Source: Megamerina dolium (Eukaryota; Arthropoda; Insecta; Diptera; Megamerinidae). Taken from it: a DNA stretch of 64,000 nt. The DNA is taken from positions 24,024,334 to 24,088,333 of the forward strand of contig OY978526.1 in assembly GCA_963854835.1 (NCBI GenBank). Direction: 5' to 3'. Below are positions 60,661-64,000 of this stretch, piece by piece. The position numbers were made by a program, and so were the translations under genes. A model generated the notes under the pieces. The model saw nothing but the letters and a program-made list of their open reading frames with translations, searched no databases and was not told where the DNA came from. Position 1 is the first letter of the stretch. Every line of letters starts with the position of its first letter.

Positions 60661-61656
60661 TCACCTTTGCCCGATATCACCACTTTTTCTCTTGACTATG
60701 GTCTTGAGACGGTCAAAAAACGAATCGCAAGCTGCCCGAATGTAACTTGCAGGTATTTTGGCCCACTCGCGGACAATCACTTTTTTCAGCGCCTCGAGAC
60801 TGGCGTATCTTTTAGTTCGTACCTTGCTCTCCAAAATGATCCAAAGAGAATAATACTTTGGATTCGCGTCTGGTGAATTCGAGAGCCATTGTGTGGACGT
60901 TATGAAGTTCGGAACGTTGTTTTTCAGCCATTCTTGGTTCACTCGAGCTTTGTGAGACGGTTCCGAGTCCTGTTGAAACGTCCATGGTCTGCCACCGAAA
61001 TGTTTTTCTGCCCACGGCTTCAAAGCAACCTCCAGAATACTTTCCCGATAATATATCGCATTTACCTTGATGCCAGGCTCGATGAAAACGATTGAAGAGC
61101 GCCCATCTGCGGTTACAGCCGCCCAAACCATTATCTGTGGCAGGTGCTGCCTCCTGGTGGCCAATCGATGACTCAAATTCTCGTATGAATGGTTGGTCAA
61201 GTAAACCCTATCGTTTTGAGAGTTTACGAATTGCTCAATTGGAAAAATGTTCTCATCAGAAAACACAATATTCGGAAATTGACCGCTCTCGGCCAAGCGA
61301 AGCAACTCCTTCACTGCCTTAAGTCTAACTTGTTGCTGTTTCGGTGTGAGATCATGCGCCTTTTGGATTTTGCAAGGCTTGACCTTCAGATCATTTTTCA
61401 GTATGCGGCGGATGCTACGGTCGGATATTTTCAGTTCTTTTGCCATTTGATTGGCACTTCGTCCGGGATTTAGCTCAAGTCGCTTCTTCACTTTTTGAAC
61501 CATCTCATGTGACGTTGCAGTCTTTTTATGACGAATTATGGTGCGATAAACAAAAACTTTATTCACTTTAAGGTGTTTGAGATCACGAACAATCGCTGGT
61601 TGTGATTTTCCAGCTAAATATAAAGCAATCACACTATTACGTTTAAAATCCATCAC
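60661..61656 (-). CDS. Tc1/mariner transposase, full length, third catalytic residue lost
   Basis: 331 aa from ATG 61656, no stop or frameshift. An N-terminal paired helix-turn-helix region (RNSVIALYLAGKSQPAIV, SDRSIRRILK) is followed by a catalytic core with Asp in IVFSDENIF and QQDSEPSH. In DD37D (maT-like) relatives the third Asp follows as NPLD; here the codons give NPKYYSLW, so Tyr stands in its place. The protein should therefore be unable to cut DNA, though it may still bind element ends. I could not find matching terminal inverted repeats at both sides, so the element may be truncated outside the gene. Confidence 0.8.
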   Translation of the reverse strand: MMDFKRNSVIALYLAGKSQPAIVRDLKHLKVNKVFVYRTIIRHKKTATSHEMVQKVKKRLELNPGRSANQMAKELKISDRSIRRILKNDLKVKPCKIQKAHDLTPKQQQVRLKAVKELLRLAESGQFPNIVFSDENIFPIEQFVNSQNDRVYLTNHSYENLSHRLATRRQHLPQIMVWAAVTADGRSSIVFIEPGIKVNAIYYRESILEVALKPWAEKHFGGRPWTFQQDSEPSHKARVNQEWLKNNVPNFITSTQWLSNSPDANPKYYSLWIILESKVRTKRYASLEALKKVIVREWAKIPASYIRAACDSFFDRLKTIVKRKSGDIGQR

Positions 61657-62560
61657 TGATTTTTTTCGCGCTCACTTTTTGGCAAAATGCTTTCTTGCGC
61701 TTATAAACAATACTCCAAACTGTCATTTAGCAAATTTTTAGACAGCTGATGCCCGTGCGTTTGGAAGTATGTATTCATGTACAAATATAAAATGGTTTTA
61801 ACAATAGATGAGAATATATATAATTTAAAGAAAGTGTTCTTTAATAACACGTATAAATTGAGAAAAATCAAATAGACTCACATATCGCAGATCCCTCGAT
61901 GAAAGTACTTTTACGTGCATCACTCAAACATATATTTATATATAACATAAAAAAATCTTAATTACAATTTCTCTTCCACTGCAACATGCATATAACCAAA
62001 ATAGAATTTAGAAAAGGAGAAATTTATTGGTAACAAAAACAAATAGAAAAATACAAAACTGTTCTTATATATTTTATATATGCATTAATGTTGGTGCAAA
62101 ATGAAAAAAAATTGGCCGATTCTGGTGCTGCTATCACGGATGGTTTTCACTTGCTGTACATCGGGTAACCTCGTAATCGTTGTGGAGGCGACACAACGAA
62201 TACGAGCTTTTCCGTTTTTTTTTCTTCCTTTCCACGTTTTTCACGTTATATCTCCACGACGTACACGTCTGACCTCGTACATGATACTCAGCGACTGTCT
62301 TTACCTCCTCAAGTTTTTCTTAAAAAGAAACCTCAATTTGGTTTTGGTGGGCTAGAATATTACTGTATTACTTCCAGTAGTGGTACTTATATTTTTCAAA
62401 CATATCTACACATGTAAGTCTAAGCTGTAAATATATCACCAATCATAGTGTTTTTTCTTTAATAAATTTATTGTTGTTTTACGGTAATTCAATATGATCT
62501 TTCGCTATTGTGGGCTATTATTTTAATGTATTATTAGATTATACTGGGAAATAATAAGAA
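61657..62560. other. AT-rich intergenic sequence
   Basis: No gene supported. An 84-codon frame at 62,101-62,355 has no recognised family. Confidence 0.4.
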
Positions 62561-62564
62561 AAGC

Positions 62565-62968
62565 TATGTGCTCTATGTGCGAAATACTATTATCCCAGAT
62601 GGTATATTAAGTGAGCTATAGTAAGTTCAAGATTTGAAAATTCCGAGGTTAGTCGCTTTGAATCCTTGGTCTGGGCTTGGCTGTCGACAGTTCATGCCCA
62701 AAATCTATTCCCTCTACACCCTTGGGTCATGGGTTACTTATGCCATATTTAGTCAAAATAGCTTTACATTTGCTTAAGTTATCGTGACAGCCAGGTGACG
62801 AACAGACGGCTGGACGGACGGACGGACATCGTTAAATAATTTAAAAAAATTTAAGTGACGCTGATCTCGAATATATATAATTTTCTATATCTCCGGAGAT
62901 TCCTTCAAGTGGTTACAAACATCTGACCGAAATGAATATACCTTGCATATTGCATTAGGCAGGGTATA
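62565..62968 (-). mobile_element. DINE-1-like Helitron, end fragment
   Basis: GACGGCTGGACGGACGGACGG is near 62,805 and the terminal GCATTAGGCAGGGTATAATA is at about 62,951-62,970. Confidence 0.55.
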
Positions 62969-63520
62969 ATAACTGCGATAGTCAAAATTTTTGTAAATAT
63001 TTAACCAAAAACAAAGTGTTGGGTATACAAATCGTCTCAAGTATTCTCATAAAGATCAATCCTGATGCTTTATATCGATGCACGAAACCTTCCGCTACAA
63101 AACATATTCATATTCTCTAGAATACTTATTGTGGTATAAAAACCGAATTATTGTATATAATTTTCTGTCAATATCCATCAATATTGATGAGGTATGGTCC
63201 TCGGTTTTACAATGTACAAATGATAAGTACGAGGAATAACAGTAAAAAGTGAACGAAAAGGGGCGGTAAAGAACCAATAGAAGCAGTGTTTAAATAAGTT
63301 CTTGCTTTCTTTCTTTCTCTTTGTTAACAGTGTTTCCGTTGTTATGGGCCCAATACAATAAGGAGTGTTAAAGTCGATGACAATTGCAAGGGAATCATCA
63401 TTCATTAAACATTAATCTGCATTATATAATTTCCTGATAACCATTTCAGTATTATCGTTTTTTATTTTAATTTAATTTAATAATTATAGTTAATTAACGT
63501 ATAATCACAATCACCGCACA
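62969..63520 (+). promoter_or_regulatory. Upstream block of gene A''
   Basis: A third plus-strand copy of the family 5' block, colinear with 37,085-37,670, with GGAATCATCATTC at about 63,391-63,403 and GTTAAAG at 63,367-63,373. It marks the start of a third unit. Confidence 0.5.
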
Positions 63521-64000
63521 ATGCAGAATTCACATAAAAATGACAAAATATCACAATTATTGCCGTCAAGTAAGTATTACCGTTATGCAATAATATCTAT
63601 TACCCTCGACACGCGATATCATAATTTCTACATATCTGCGGACTCAAAAAACGGTGCTTATTCCTTTCAGGTCCAATTTTATCCGACACTCTCTGTCGGG
63701 TTTGCCAAGATCGCCACACAGGACTGCACTATGGTGTTTATACATGTAATCCTTGTAAAGATTTTTTCAGGCGTTGCCTAGTATCGAAAATAATGTACAA
63801 ATGCAATCAGATTATTCCAGATCAATGTATAATTGATAGCACATCACGTAAACAATGTCCATCATGTCGTTTAAAAAGGTGTTTTGAAGTTGGAATGCAG
63901 AGTAAGCCTCGTATACAAGGTACGACATTTGCCGACATTTTTCAATATTTGTGAACTAAAAGCATTATGTTAAATCTCTTTTAGATAGTGTTTTACACAA
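63521..64000 (+). CDS. Gene A'': multi-DBD receptor, cut by the window edge
   Basis: Exon 1 63521-63569 (49 nt), exon 2 63671-63919 (249 nt, phase 1 at both ends), exon 3 begins at 63985 after CTCTTTTAG with ATAGTGTTTTACACAA, as in exon 3 of gene F. DBD1 is complete: CRVC, CNPC, C-x7-C and CPSC, with P-box CNPCKDFFRR. Exon 1 and exon 2 are open and in frame. It is F-like in exon content but on the plus strand in the A position, so two or three DBDs are expected beyond the edge. Confidence 0.72.

Noticed and set aside
62101..62355. 84-codon frame with hydrophobic start
   Set aside because: No family, no second copy, no splice or promoter context.

Overview
This window looks like nuclear DNA from a higher fly (Diptera, Brachycera). 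It is AT-rich, has introns of 64-145 bp, and carries DINE-1-like, mariner, BEL/Pao, Jockey-like and RTE-like elements. The species cannot be named from sequence alone. The non-transposon content is a cluster of about a dozen genes and relics of one nuclear-receptor family. I place the family near tailless (NR2E2) for two reasons: the second zinc finger has a seven-residue C-x7-C spacing, and the genes at 34.1 and 55.9 kb keep a tailless-type ligand-binding domain (LBD).

The cluster is built from repeated units. Unit 1 (1-36.3 kb) holds gene A (+, two DNA-binding domains, DBDs), B (-), D (-), F (-, three intact DBDs), H (+, LBD-bearing) and an H-downstream relic (-). Unit 2 (37.2-58.1 kb) repeats the order as A', an extra relic at 42.5 kb, B', M3, M4, H' and its relic. 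A third unit starts at about 63.0 kb with A'' (+), cut by the window edge. The A-to-A' offset is 36,910 bp and A' to A'' is about 25.85 kb. Much of the difference comes from about 10 kb of nested transposons in unit 1.

Most family genes share one architecture: a 49-nt ATG exon (13-22 nt in B and H types), a phase-1 intron, then one or more DBD exons. Internal DBD exons are exactly 249 nt and phase 1 at both ends, so they can be added, skipped or combined without breaking frame. F (27,655-29,133, minus) joins three such DBDs in one 415-aa reading frame. The P-box residues that normally choose the DNA half-site differ in almost every copy. The LBD has been lost outside the H genes by several routes. 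I read this as a rapidly diversifying family of LBD-less, multi-DBD receptors derived from tailless. To my knowledge a triple-DBD receptor has not been described in insects; this needs a literature and database check.

Transposons: a DD41D-type mariner-like element (7,021-17,050) is split by a BEL/Pao retrotransposon (7,897-16,591) with near-identical LTRs and a 5-bp target duplication. A second BEL gag-protease fragment follows. Other elements are a piggyBac-like MITE with TTAA ends, several DINE-1-like elements, a 5'-truncated RTE-like insertion with a 10-bp target duplication, Jockey-like LINE remains, mariner relics, and a full-length Tc1/mariner transposase that has lost its third catalytic residue. 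No CRISPR array, rRNA gene or convincing functional tRNA was seen.
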